Shown here one piece after another: positions 47,025 to 58,431 of a stretch of 64,000 bases of DNA (its first letter is position 1; each line of letters begins with the position of its first letter). The stretch is taken from assembly GCA_012932295.1 (NCBI GenBank), contig JAAONU010000014.1, forward strand, positions 16,371,039 through 16,435,038, written 5' to 3'. Under the pieces are notes generated by a model. The model made no database searches and had not been told where the DNA came from. It saw only the letters and a program-made list of their open reading frames with translations. Origin of the DNA: Cyclina sinensis (taxonomy: Eukaryota; Mollusca; Bivalvia; Venerida; Veneridae). The translations under genes were made by a program, and so were the position numbers.

Positions 47025-47959
47025 ATCAGTTGGGATAATCATTACGACTTATGTAAGTTTTATACCAGTGGACTTAACTTTGCGCCTTATTCCAAGGGCA
47101 AAATAAGCAAACATTAATCCTACATGAACAAAAATAATATATATATATGATGATATAATTATATTATGATTCTTAAAATATTTAAAAGTACAGTACTAAA
47201 CTAACACTTCCATTTTTAAACTAGAAACCAGACTTAGTAAGTTAGCTGAGATAAAAGAAACTAAGTACACCTTATCATATTTTTCATAGAAAAGTCAATC
47301 TAACATTAACAGTCATTTCAATGACTTGAAATTATCCTTTAATACATGTCTACATGTAAATTATAAACTGATTTAGATTTTTTATCCGAATTTTCTTGTC
47401 CGGATTTGCCTTCATTTCCATCTCACGCAGTATCAAACACCCGTTATATCACCCATTAAGCATATAGCTGAATGGAAAACTTATGTTTACCTGACTGAGA
47501 AAATATAAAAACAAAAATAATTCTCAAGTTTGCATAAATATATGTAAAACGAAAGTAACATATCTCACCCTCCAAAACTCGACATTTTTTTTAGACTGGT
47601 TCTCTTTTCAATATTTTTTTCTATATAGAAAATCAATCTCCCACGCAGTGATCTCCCCTTACAGGTTTAGATCTCTGCCGTCACAACATTTTCGTCAAGA
47701 TTTTTGACGATATGATTTTTTTTTTTTCAATTTTGATTTTTTTTTAAGTAAACATGGTTTTGCTAATGTTTCAAGACTGTAAGATGTTAGATGTGAACTC
47801 AAGTAAAAAAAAAATTTCGGAAATATAAATATTATGAGAATAATTTTTAATATCTCAAAGGCGTTAACAATTTTGACGTTGCAGGATCTGCATATTCCTG
47901 TTTAGTAACCTGTTTGCCTCCACTACTGTACTAAAGTTCTTTTTTAACAGAAATGAAAT
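47025..47959. other. No gene seen
   Basis: AT-rich with several T homopolymers. Confidence 0.5.
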
Positions 47960-48064
47960 TTAGTCAATCATATCGGCAGACTTTACACCAGAGCTCAAAT
48001 TATAGTGTCGCTGTTTATCACAGATGAAACAATTTTTCAACGGTTTCTTTGGCGTATCCGCCAT
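47960..48064 (-). CDS. Possible first exon or short peptide (AAGATGGCGG start)
   Basis: The minus-strand ATG at 48064 sits in AAGATGGCGG, a favourable animal start context, in locally GC-richer sequence. It reads MADTPKKPLKNCFICDKQRH and stops after 34 codons. A donor-like gtgtaaag lies inside. The CxxC start could begin a zinc module continued elsewhere. The phase does not fit the Nup58 exon at 41198. I do not recognise the protein. Confidence 0.25.
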   Translation of the reverse strand: MADTPKKPLKNCFICDKQRHYNLSSGVKSADMID

Positions 48065-48093
48065 CTTGACACAATCGTGTGATAAGACCATCA

Positions 48094-48408
48094 TCACGTG
48101 ATTCGCGTGAAGGCAGTGGTTACTGAGCGTAGCGTTATCGGTGCGCGGAGTTTGATAGAAAGTAACAAATCAGTGTAAGAGTTACTTCCCGATAACATGC
48201 ATCGGTAGTCTAATTTACGAGCCGTTCGGACTGCCATTTTCATTTGGACGTTTGTAATGCGCCCTAAACGACGTAAAGGATATTTCCAACTAAAATGATC
48301 GGAAAGGATACCTGGACTAGTATCAGAAGAGTATTCCATACTGATTTTCAGCCGACAGTATTTTTTTGCTGATTCCTGTTTAAAATACTTATGCAAAGCC
48401 ATTGTCAA
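48094..48408 (-). CDS. 104-codon ORF, unrecognised
   Basis: Begins MTMALHKYFKQESAKKYC. Openings like MALxKYFK occur in proteins of some DNA transposons, so this could be a transposase-related exon, with a possible donor at CCAG|GTATCC. The remainder shows no domain. Weak call. Confidence 0.2.
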   Translation of the reverse strand: MTMALHKYFKQESAKKYCRLKISMEYSSDTSPGILSDHFSWKYPLRRLGRITNVQMKMAVRTARKLDYRCMLSGSNSYTDLLLSIKLRAPITLRSVTTAFTRIT

Positions 48409-48429
48409 ATTTATGATGGTCGGTTTACT

Positions 48430-50410
48430 TATGTACTTTTAGCCGGGCTGTTTTCGAAGAACAAGTCTACGTATTGTCAGAGCTCCCTCGTCGTCTGCTT
48501 CGCCGTCGTCTGTGTGCAAAAACTTTGACATTTTTTAGATATATCTGTTACAACTTCACATATTCTCTTCTAACTCCCATTACCTCTTCATAATAACGTC
48601 TGACAATAAATACCACAAGTAACGTAACTCTATCTTCTTTATTTTCAGAATTATGCCCTTTTTCAACGTAGAAATTTCCTTAAAATTAAATTGTAATTTC
48701 CAGTATCTGTTATTACTGAACATTTGTTCAGCCTTCCACTGTATACTTCTTTATAGTGAAAAGCCACAGTAGTAAATATTTTCGTTCTGTGAGGGGTTTG
48801 ACATTAATGGGAGATAAGAAGATAGTACGACAAGTTACATAACTCCTTCATCATTAGTTCTGGAATTATTCTCCTTTTTATATTTGAGCATTGATTAAAA
48901 CAAACTATTTACATTGTAAACAATCTACAGGTCACAATTAGCATCCAGTTATTATAAAAATTAATCAGGATCTCTGCCTTAATTATCTTTAGGTCAAGTT
49001 CGAATCTGGTCACTCTACTGGTCACATTTTTATACAATCATCACAAAAATATCAGAATGTTATTCTTGAAGATAGTTTAGTCGAGTTAAAAGTTTGGTCA
49101 TATGAGGTCAAATAATAAAAAATACCAATAAAATAGCCAATCTTTTCCATATCATCATGATAATTTGTCAGAATATTTGTCTTGATGATATCTAGGTGAA
49201 ATTCAGAAGTTGGCCAAGCTGTTTTAAGAAGTAGGTCACCATGCAAATCATACAAAAACCTTTTGTAGGCACTCCAATGACAATATTTTCTAAACAATCA
49301 TTCTGAATATTTGTTGAATGTTTTTCTTAAATATATATATCTAGAGCATGTTCAAAAGAGGGTCACATGGGGTCAAAAAGTAGGTTATCTTCCTATAAGC
49401 CACATTTTCTACCCAATGATGACGAAAATTTGTCAGAATTATGGCCTTCATGATACCTAGGTCTTGTTTAGAAGTTGGCCATAAGGGGTCAAAAAATGTA
49501 GGTCAGCAGGCTGGAGGTAATATTTTCTACTTGATGATCACAATTTGTCACAATTATTGTACTGATGATATCTAAGTCATGTTCAAAGTGGCCAATGCGC
49601 GGTCAAAAAGATAGATCATATTATGCTAATGGCGATATTTTCAACCTGGTCATCATGAAAATTGTCAGACTATTTGTGTTGATGATATCTTGGTCATGTT
49701 CAAACTCGGTCATATTGGGTCAAAACGTAGGACACTCCACAAGAGGCCATATTTTCTAATTGATTTTTATTGAAATTTTGTTATTCAAAATTGGGTCACA
49801 TTGGATCGAAATACTAGGTCAGCATACAAGAGGTCATATTTTTAACCAGATCTTCATTAAATTTTTTCAACATTTTTGCCTTATAATATTTAGGTCATAT
49901 ACAAGGGTGTGTCATTTGTGGTCAAGAAGTATGTCACTTGCCTAGAAATTATTGTTTAACTTCAAAAACAAATTGCCAGAGTGTTTGTCTTGATGACACA
50001 CAGGCCATGTAGAAATGCTGGTAAACATGGGATCTTAAAAGTAGGTCTAATGGTTAGGAGCTACATTTTCTATCTGATCTTCATAAACGATTGTTAGAAT
50101 GTTTGTGTTAATGATATCTGTGTTATATTAAAAATGGGACACGTTGGATAAATGTAGATTACCTGACAAGAGAGCATATTTTCTACCTGATTTTCATGAA
50201 ATGCTGTCAGAATGATGTCTGTCTTTGATTATCTATGTTATGTTTAAAAATCAGTCACATGCTTTCAGAAAAATAAATCACCATTCTAAAATATAACAGG
50301 CTGTAACCTTTGGGAATCTTTCAAACTAAGTTGTTTTTGTCATTTTTATAAAGTAGGTCACAAGATAAAATAATAAAAAAGAGCGGTATAGAGCGATCAT
50401 GGCCCTTTTG
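48430..50410 (+). mobile_element. Old tandem-repeat element, HINE-like 3' end
   Basis: The head near 48435 ('gccgggctgttttcgaagaa', then GTCGTC-rich text) is followed by about ten diverged units. These contain 'gtcaaaaagtaggtca', 'tgatgatatctaggtc' and 'aatttgtcagaat', spaced about 113 bp where clear. The end, 'gagcgatcatggccctttt' (50390-50408), matches a HINE terminus. Strongly decayed. Confidence 0.65.
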
Positions 50411-51950
50411 TAAATTAATATAATTATTCAATTTTGGAAGATCCGCAAATACCATATTCAACATGGAGGACATGGATAGTGCTCTATTTTTTACAAATTA
50501 ATAATCGTGTTTTCGTATTTATTTTTGTTGCATTTATGATTTAATGATTCTCAAACAAAAATGTAATACTTATGACTAACTTTTTTTAAATTCGTCCACT
50601 TCTTCTGGCTAGTAACTGCAGATGATCATTTCACCTAACATTTCCTGTTTCAGTTCAAAGTAGTCCTGTTGTTAATGTTCAAATACAGTTTTCAATATTC
50701 CATAAAAAGTAATTACAGCCGAGCGTTGGCAACCGCAGGCGGTGCTCTTGCGTTGTAAACGAATCTTACTATTTTGAACCACCCGATGCAGTTGACTGTA
50801 TTTCGTGCAATGTAAATCATGCTTATTACAATTCTCTGAATGAACTTTACTGAATATTATTATGTGTAGAATATCTTAATCTTATGGCTGCTCCCACATC
50901 TGATCAGTATTTTATCGAAAACGGGATAGATGGGATATAAAGTAAAGCATTAAGATGCTTTTATGATATTTTACCATTGACATCCATTTTTACACCACGG
51001 GTCTTTCTCATAAACGGTATCATTATTTTAGAAATATTATTAACCGATTCTGATATACAAATGCTCAAAATCATTTATTGACACTAATTTGAAAGTAAGA
51101 AAGAAACTATGAAACAATATTTAAATACCATATCATAGAAAGATAAGATAAGATATGATAAGATTTATTCGTGAATATATTTGTCATAATTACAAACAAT
51201 TTAACACAGACTGAATATCAGTAAATCATAGCACCAATACTCATTTATATATATATATATATAGCTACAAATATCAAATATCACAAGTTACACTTTAGTT
51301 TTAGCATTTAAGCCCATAAATTTTTGAGATCTGTATATAACATAGGATAACCCATTAAGATTTTCAACTTTTTTCCAATGGATTCCTTGTGAACAATAAA
51401 AGTCATGGTCTCAAACTAATCGGCTGAACTAGTGTATTATCGAGGAAAGATAGACAACTCTAACTAGTTAACTATAAATGTACATATAAGAGTTACAATA
51501 CGAGTTGTGACACACAAGCCACAGAACAAATCTGATGTGTTAAAAATAATGATAATAGAAATAGAAGATATCTGACTTTTCAGCACTTTTCATATCATCT
51601 GTAATCTGCAACTTCACATCCATGCTGAAAAACCATTTACCTGTGGTACATAAAAACTGTCAACACTGTGTCTACTATTATATGAATGTGTCTCAGTAGC
51701 CAGAATAAAATTATCATGTAAATAAGTCGGATATTTATTAATGAAAATCTTATAAACGTGATTAAGTCTTCGTTGTTTTACCATGTTTTCTACATTCAGC
51801 CAACCCAGATTTAAATCTGATACTTTTAATAAAAATCAAAATGTATACCCAAAAATGAATCTTATAACTTTATTTTGTGCAACATGCGGTCTATTTTCAG
51901 CTACTTTGAGAGGCCATGTACTTGTACGAGGATGAAGAAGCAAATGTCAA
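50411..51950. other. No gene seen
   Basis: AT-rich. Contains a GATAAGATAAGAT motif (51141-51172) like that at 19070 and a short TA run near 51246-51263. Confidence 0.5.
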
Positions 51951-52138
51951 AGTGACACTGTATTAAAGATTTACATAGCATTTTTCTCAAATTCATATCA
52001 AAAAATGGTTTTGTCTATATAGAAATTTCAACCTCGAATTGACCTTTTCTACAATGTTGAAATTTCTATAAAGAAAAACATTGTTTAAATATGAACCAGA
52101 GAAAAATTATGTAGCTCGATCTTTAATACAATGTCACT
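51951..52138. mobile_element. 188-bp foldback MITE
   Basis: The arms 51951-52032 and 52056-52138 are imperfect reverse complements along their full length (AGTGACACTGTATTAAAGAT against AGTGACATTGTATTAAAGAT at the tips), with a 23-nt loop. TCAA flanks both sides (51947-51950 and 52139-52142), a 4-bp target duplication like a TTAA variant. The tips match the element in the TRIM-like intron. Confidence 0.8.
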
Positions 52139-52581
52139 TCAAATGACTTCATGAAGTGGTCCTAAAGTAAAGTTAAGCCCAGTAAGGAATATCTTTAAAA
52201 CAAGGCACACCATATAAGGATTCCATACAGGATAAGACTTAACAACAGTCACTGAAAGCAGTAATAAGTTGAAGTTGAAAGACTAATCCTCAGATGAAAT
52301 CCCAATAGTAAATTTTGGTAGAACTCATAATCCTGTATTTCAGCGAAGAAGTTACATGTGCTTTTGGATAACCCTGGACAGTATTCTGATGCATGAAATG
52401 GTACATTAATGTAGATAAGAATTCAAGATATGGTTTCCTAAAAAACTTTAAATATCGAAATCTTTTGTTTGTACAAAGACCTAAAATTAGTCTTTGGTTT
52501 GTAGTTCAGCATTCTTTCAATACATTATTTCCTTTCATACTTTAACCAGTCTAAGAAAATCTATTTCCGGGAGGAGGTGTC
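52139..52581. other. Upstream of the small plus-strand gene model
   Basis: No ORF. Possible promoter region; no TATA box can be chosen with confidence. Confidence 0.4.
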
Positions 52582-52602
52582 ATGGCGGAGCCAGGCGAAT
52601 AA
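52582..52602 (+). promoter_or_regulatory. Candidate upstream ORF
   Basis: ATGGCGGAGCCAGGCGAATA(A) encodes MAEPGE and stops 38 bp before the next ATG at 52641. If transcribed, it could lower translation of the downstream frame. Confidence 0.35.
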
Positions 52603-52640
52603 ATTAAAAAATATCACGTATCTCAACGTTTTTACAGAAT

Positions 52641-54901
52641 ATGGACCACATAAAAACCCCGAAGGTATGTTTCTTGAGTATTCTTATCTAGTTGCACAGT
52701 AAAGATAAGCTGTCATGTCTGATCTACTCCCAGAATGTATTATTCCACAGCCATAATGACCAAGCTGTTTCAGTGTATGTCTGCTAAAACACGGCGGCAT
52801 AAAATACCAGAATGCACCCTGATATTCCCAAACACACTTGAAATATACTTAAATGTTGGTGAAAGAAGTGGTTTTAACAAATTATGTTTGTCCAGAGTGT
52901 CTCAACATGAAAGAGTTAAAATAGTAAGTGAAAATCAAAATAGAAATTACAGCTTTTTTTTTTTAGTTGTGGGTTTTCTTTATGTCGTGGGTAAGTTAAA
53001 CAGCTATTTATCATCAAAGAGCCTTAAAGATTGACATTTATTAATGTACTTTGTCTAATTCAGTTGTTATTATCATAATATCATAATCATTGTTCTTTTT
53101 GCTGTTTTCCTCAGTTTGTTTACATCTTATGCAACAGCAATGAAAGTAGCTAAAGAGACATCAGCGAACAGGTTTTATAGTATCGCTAGACCTGTTCGCT
53201 GAAGCCAATCCCGTATTGAAAGTCAACCAGAACTGTGACATATTTATGTCACGCAGTAATTTAATAAATTTGCGTTATCTGGACAAAATCTCTACACGTA
53301 TTGGTAATTCAATCTATTTTGCACACTTCAGTCTATGTTTGTGAATAAAAAAGGTTTGATCGATGGAATAATACCTCAAAGTTTATCAGCTCGGTTAAAT
53401 TTTGTGAAATTCGCCGCCATTGCTGTCATATCGTATGACGTGCAAGATTTTTACGTTCAGGTACCTTTGCGTGGTTTTATTTCTGGAGAGAACAATGAAT
53501 AGATACATAATTTATTTGTTTATCAAATGGTGTAATTTATTTGACCCAAATTTGATTGATAAAGGTGATTTTAATAATTATTCATTTACTGTTCATACAC
53601 TGTCATAATTCTGGTAGCCTTTGCAAATGGGGTTGACCCATAACTTTATTGTCGCACAACGTCAAAAATCATAAAAGCGACTTATAAAGTTATGGAAGCC
53701 AGAACTACAATGAAAGGTGCTTGTTTCCGGTACTTTGAGCATGCATGACATAAATGTGCAGCAAAAATACCTCATTGAACTAATCAGTAGCTTATAAAAC
53801 CCATTGTTGCGCTACCAACGATAATTTAATAACGTATCTTATTTTTGTTCGTGAAAGCAAATGATTTAAAATCTATTTCTGTATCCACACTGCTTCTAGT
53901 TAAGACTATAGGGAGCCAAATAAATTAACCATTTCCTGTTAAATCGCAATGAAGATGACACTTTCAGCTATATTTTTGTGGTTTATAACTTTTTCACAGG
54001 ATTCCCACGCTACTGGGAAAATGGGAAAAGTTCAGGAATTTCATAATGTATGTTCCCGGCCGTGAAAACGCCAGGATTTTTGCGAATGAACGCCTATCCA
54101 AGAAAAGACTGGGAATCGATACAAAACTGTTTGAGTAAGAAATGCATGTATGTACCTGAAACCGTAGTCTGGAATTTATATCAAGCTATTTGTGTACTAC
54201 GTCATCACATTTTGGGATTAATATTTGACGAATATTCATGAGTCTCTGTCATTGTTTTACGTTTAGATTGTTGTCCAGTCAACAGCTCAAGTTATGTTTC
54301 GGATAATTTCGGAAGTATGCATGTGTCTGGAGGATGAAGATCTAATAGTATGTCTGCACCACATTTTTTTTTGCCACAGGGAGCGGGGTTTGGCAACAGT
54401 GTCAAAAAACTTATCGTCATTTTCAGTGGAGTCAATTTTTGTTCAGTAGAAGACATAATAGCGTTAAGATCAGCGAAGCAGTTGAAAACTTTGATTTATA
54501 GAAAATGCATATTCAGCTTCAAGAGTGGGGAGGAAGAATTGGACCTTGAAAAACAATTCAGACAAGAATTCGTGACCACTTTGGTCACTTTAAGATTCAT
54601 TACAGAGATAGACGTTGAACAAACAGTATTCCTTTTTCCAAGAGACGTGATAGCAATTATCAGTGCCTGTTGCAACCTTAATATATTTGCCTTTTCCCTA
54701 AAGAGGCTACGGCCACCTTCATGGTACCAGTGGGTGGAGATTTTTGTGTCAGTTAGGATATTTAAAAAGTTTTGGTCTAGGAATTTAAAAAGAGAATTAA
54801 ATTTAGTTGCGAAAGATTACCAGGCCCCAGTGCCACATAATAATAACTGTAGGGATGCACAGACTATTCTAAAGCCACACAGACGCGGCGGAAGAGCCTA
54901 G
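52641..54901 (+). CDS. Three-exon gene model, function unknown
   Basis: Exon 1 (52641-52664, MDHIKTPK) ends at gtatgt. Exon 2 (54000-54047, DSHATGKMGKVQEFHN) lies between ttttcacag and gtatgt. Exon 3 (54380-54901) follows a T-rich gccacag. All junctions are phase 0 and the joined frame gives 197 residues. Exon 3 has leucine/isoleucine-rich strands (GNSVKKLIVIFSGVNFCS, LVTLRFITEIDVEQTVFLF, RDVIAIISACCNLNIFAFS) that resemble degenerate leucine-rich repeats of F-box/LRR proteins, but no F-box is visible. The C-terminus is basic (KPHRRGGRA). The stop lies 57 bp before a MITE. I do not recognise it; exon 3 alone could be a retrocopy or decayed exon. Confidence 0.4.
53161..53202. other. 13-bp hairpin in an intron
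   Basis: TCAGCGAACAGGT (53161-53173) and its exact reverse complement (53190-53202) around a 16-nt loop. Confidence 0.75.
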
Positions 54902-54957
54902 CCAGCCATGCAAGAGACAAACACAGAACGTACCATCCGTATCCCCAATAAAGAATA

Positions 54958-55665
54958 CAGTACGTGCCAGGAGGAACTCTCCTTTTCCTCGAGGTCTCCG
55001 CCCGATTTCGAGGATCACCGCCGCGTACATGGTCACCAAATACCGCAGCGGACATCCGCTAAATGGTTCCGGCATCTTTTTAACAGGTAAGAATTGAAGT
55101 ATCAAGGCTCTCAAAGTTCCTGATTACACGCATTTCGGCAAATTTTACGTTTTAACATATCATCTGATGCATTTGTTTACGAATGCTTGTATTTGTTAAC
55201 GGAATGAATAACAATTCAAAACGGAAAGTAATTGCTTCTCGGAACAGCTGACCCTATTTTCAGAAAATAAATTGACTGGTTTTCGATTTACACATGTTAA
55301 ATTTGCTTTCCTATATTTAAACTGGGACATCTGTATGGTCTATGCGCTTGACAAAATTATTGATCGATTTTGCTATACAATAACGAGTGTTTTCAACGAC
55401 GGAAGTACACATAAACCTACACAGCAAATGTATTAGAAATTTGGTTTTAATTTTACCAAATGTCACATAATTGGCAGACGTATAATGAACAGTTTCATTA
55501 CGGTCATTTCTTTAAATGTTCAGCTTATCCAGGTGAGTTATGACTCTAATTATTTTCGCGCTGGTCGTCAAATATCGCCTTTTTTTTCCTCGATGTCGTG
55601 GCGGATATTTTTTTCCGCGTCTGCTTAATAAAGCGGAAAATCTGAGTTCCTCCTGGCACGTACTG
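54958..55665 (-). mobile_element. TA-target MITE, copy 3
   Basis: Both ends carry the same perfect CAGTACGTGCCAGGAGGAAC plus TC (22-bp inverted repeats), with TA at 54956-54957 and 55666-55667. Opposite orientation to copies 1, 2 and 5. 708 bp; one arm is shortened. Confidence 0.92.
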
Positions 55666-56146
55666 TACTTCAAGCAGGTCTATATATTGACTCCTACAGT
55701 GACTGACACTCTGCATGGTTAGAAATTAGCATATCAGGCCTCCATTTAAAGGGAGGTAATAGAAAATGCTGACTACACTGAAGCGAAGCACGGGGAGCCT
55801 TTTTACAGCCACCACGCGGCACTTAACACCTGTTGTAGTAAAACTGCGAAACACAAAGCATGAAATTTATTCTATATGCTGACTGCAGTTCCTAGAAAGT
55901 TGTTCTGCCAGACTGCTATCATGTTTTGCATATATGTTAGTTGACTGATTACATTAAAGTGTCAGACCATGGACTCGTACATACTCGAAAAGGGAATGTA
56001 TGTCAAACAGCAGTTCTGATCTTGTGAAAAAAGTTCTTGAAAGGTCTTTAAATTTTTGATATGCAAAAGAGTGGAAACCCTGTATTCAAGTGATTTCCTG
56101 TAGTTTAGTGCAACATGTTTTTTTTTTACACAACACTGCTGAAATA

Positions 56147-56976
56147 CAGTACACACCAAGAGGAACTCCTGTTTTCCCCGAGGTCGCTGCTGACTATCCA
56201 TTCCATAAAATGCGATCAAGTCCACCGCATATCGAGGATCCCTGCCGTGGACATGGTCACGAAATATCGCAGGTGGACGTCCGCAAAATGGTTCCGTAAA
56301 TTTTTTCACAATTAATTATTATATATATATCGGGGCTTACATTGTTCCTAAATACATGCATTTCCATGAATTTTACGCTTTAAAAATATCAAATAAATGT
56401 ATAAAGCTCTCGTTCTGATACATTTGTTGAAGAATGCTCCAATTTGTTTACGCAAAGAAAGACAATTCAAAGCAATTTCTTCATGAAACAGCTGATCCTA
56501 TTTTCAGAAAATGAATTGACTGGTTTCCGATTGGCATGACATGTGTTGAACTGCTTTCATTTTTTAAGAAACCATAAATCATGCTGCGACATCTGTATTG
56601 TCTAGGCGCTTGTCAAAAGTTATTGATCAGTTTTGCTATATAATAACAAGCGTTTACAAAAATTCAAAAACAAAAGTAAACAAAAACCTACACAGCAAAT
56701 GTATTTGATGGTTTTAGATTCTATCAAAAATCACATAATTGGTAGATGTATTGTAAAATGTACAGTTTCATGATGGCCGTTTCAGTAAATTTTCAGCTAA
56801 TCAAGGTGAGTTATGACCCTAATTAATTTCGCGTCGGTCATCAGATATCGCCGAGATATTTTGCGATGTCATGACATCGATGAAGTCTGTCTTTTTCCTT
56901 GTCGCTGTGGCGAATATTTCTTTTTCCTCATCCATGCAAAAAAGTGGAAAATGTGAGTTGCTCCTGGCGTGTACTG
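56147..56976 (-). mobile_element. TA-target MITE, copy 4
   Basis: CAGTACACACCAAGAGGAAC left end, CAGTACACGCCAGGAGCAAC at the other end (minus strand), TA at 56145-56146 and 56977-56978. 830 bp. Same orientation as copy 3. Confidence 0.9.
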
Positions 56977-56978
56977 TA

Positions 56979-57954
56979 GGCCTTACCCACAAGAAAAAGC
57001 ATCCTCCGTAGAAATGCAAAGTGGTTCATAAAAAAAATGACTTTAAAATTTTGTAAAAGACGATAAAATTGTGTAAAAGACTATAAGAGAGTCTAGTCAC
57101 AATATTGCGCCTTCAGGCAGGATGCTGCCTTTAAGTCTCAACAAGAAACCACCAAAATAGAGGTGGAAAATGGATTTTGTGAAATCCCTATTTCACAACT
57201 GATTAACAGTCATTTTATACTCGTACATTTGAATATTTATTAATATACTATATTCTGTTTGAATCTGTTCCACAAAATCCCCAAAAAAGCGAAGGATGCT
57301 TTTAAACCTACATCAGTTTCTTGTTTACATCAGCCTTATCTGATGATGGAGGAGTGAGCACACTGAGAATGGGATAGCCACTGAAAGCAGTGCTCTATTT
57401 TAAACTGTCAGTAAACCGTTGATAAACTAGTTTCTTGCATGTAATTGGACTGAAAAAAATGTCGCTTAAAAATTAGGATAGATGAAAAGCCCGTTAACTC
57501 TTTCACCACATGTATATTTTTTGCTCGTATGTTTCATAGTTTTTGTGTAAATTGGTGCCCAACAGATTTTGTTTTTGCAATATGTAGACTTCCATCAGTC
57601 ATCTGGAAGACCAAAAAATTGGAGGACTGTTGTGACAGATTTTTTGTTGCTACATGAAGGCCTTGATAACTTCACAACTAATCAACAAAACTTGATAAAA
57701 GTTGTATGGATTCAAATGGAAATCATTTGTCTTTCAACATATTTGATATCTCAGTGAAGCATAGAAATCTTTTCCTTTTGTTTTTATTCATTTCTAGTCA
57801 TTTAGTAGAATACTAAGTATTTGTCTGAATCATAGCTTTCCAGAGTCTTTGCCTGATAGATAATTTTAACTACAGTATGGTGGTACCCAGGAAGATTGTG
57901 TTTTGAAAGATGAAAGTGTTTGTGCAAATCTGAGCATTTATTGGGTATCATTAA
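56979..57954. other. No gene seen
   Basis: AT-rich, with short ORFs only. Confidence 0.5.
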
Positions 57955-58427
57955 AGGGATACACAGGCAAATGAGTGCCCAAAAAATTAAAACTGATATT
58001 ATTTGCTCAAATCACGTTCAAAATGAAGAACTTTTAATTCCCAGTATGTTTGTAGTGAAATGCGGGCTTGAACGTAAATATTTGAACGTTCTTTAACAAA
58101 AAGTAAAACGTGAACGAAATCACCGAGTTATTTTGAAATAGGTCACGTGACAAAACCAACCAGTCGTCGTTTCTCTTGGGTTGTTTTTGCCGTAGATCAC
58201 GTGACAGGTAGTTCAACCGTCCAATCATTCACCGCGAAATTTAGCGCGAAATCTAAATTTTCTATCTAGACCCACGTGGGTCAAGTTAGGAAACCACCCG
58301 ATTTTTCGTTTAAGAAGATGAAATCTTTGTTACTGGGACAGATCATTGTATTTATTTCGATCACATTTATAGTATATTCATAGAAGGAATGAGAAAGAAA
58401 GCATTAAACTTTTGCCTGTATATCCCT
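57955..58427. mobile_element. TTAA-target MITE, Kolobok-like
   Basis: TTAA (57951-57954) then AGGGATACACAGGCAAA; the right end TTTGCCTGTATATCCCT is followed by TTAA (58428-58431). Ends differ at one of 17 positions. A TTAA target with RRGG-type tips is the pattern described for Kolobok; piggyBac is the alternative. 473 bp, no coding sequence. Inside is the perfect palindrome GACCCACGTGGGTC (58269-58282). Confidence 0.85.
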
Positions 58428-58431
58428 TTAA

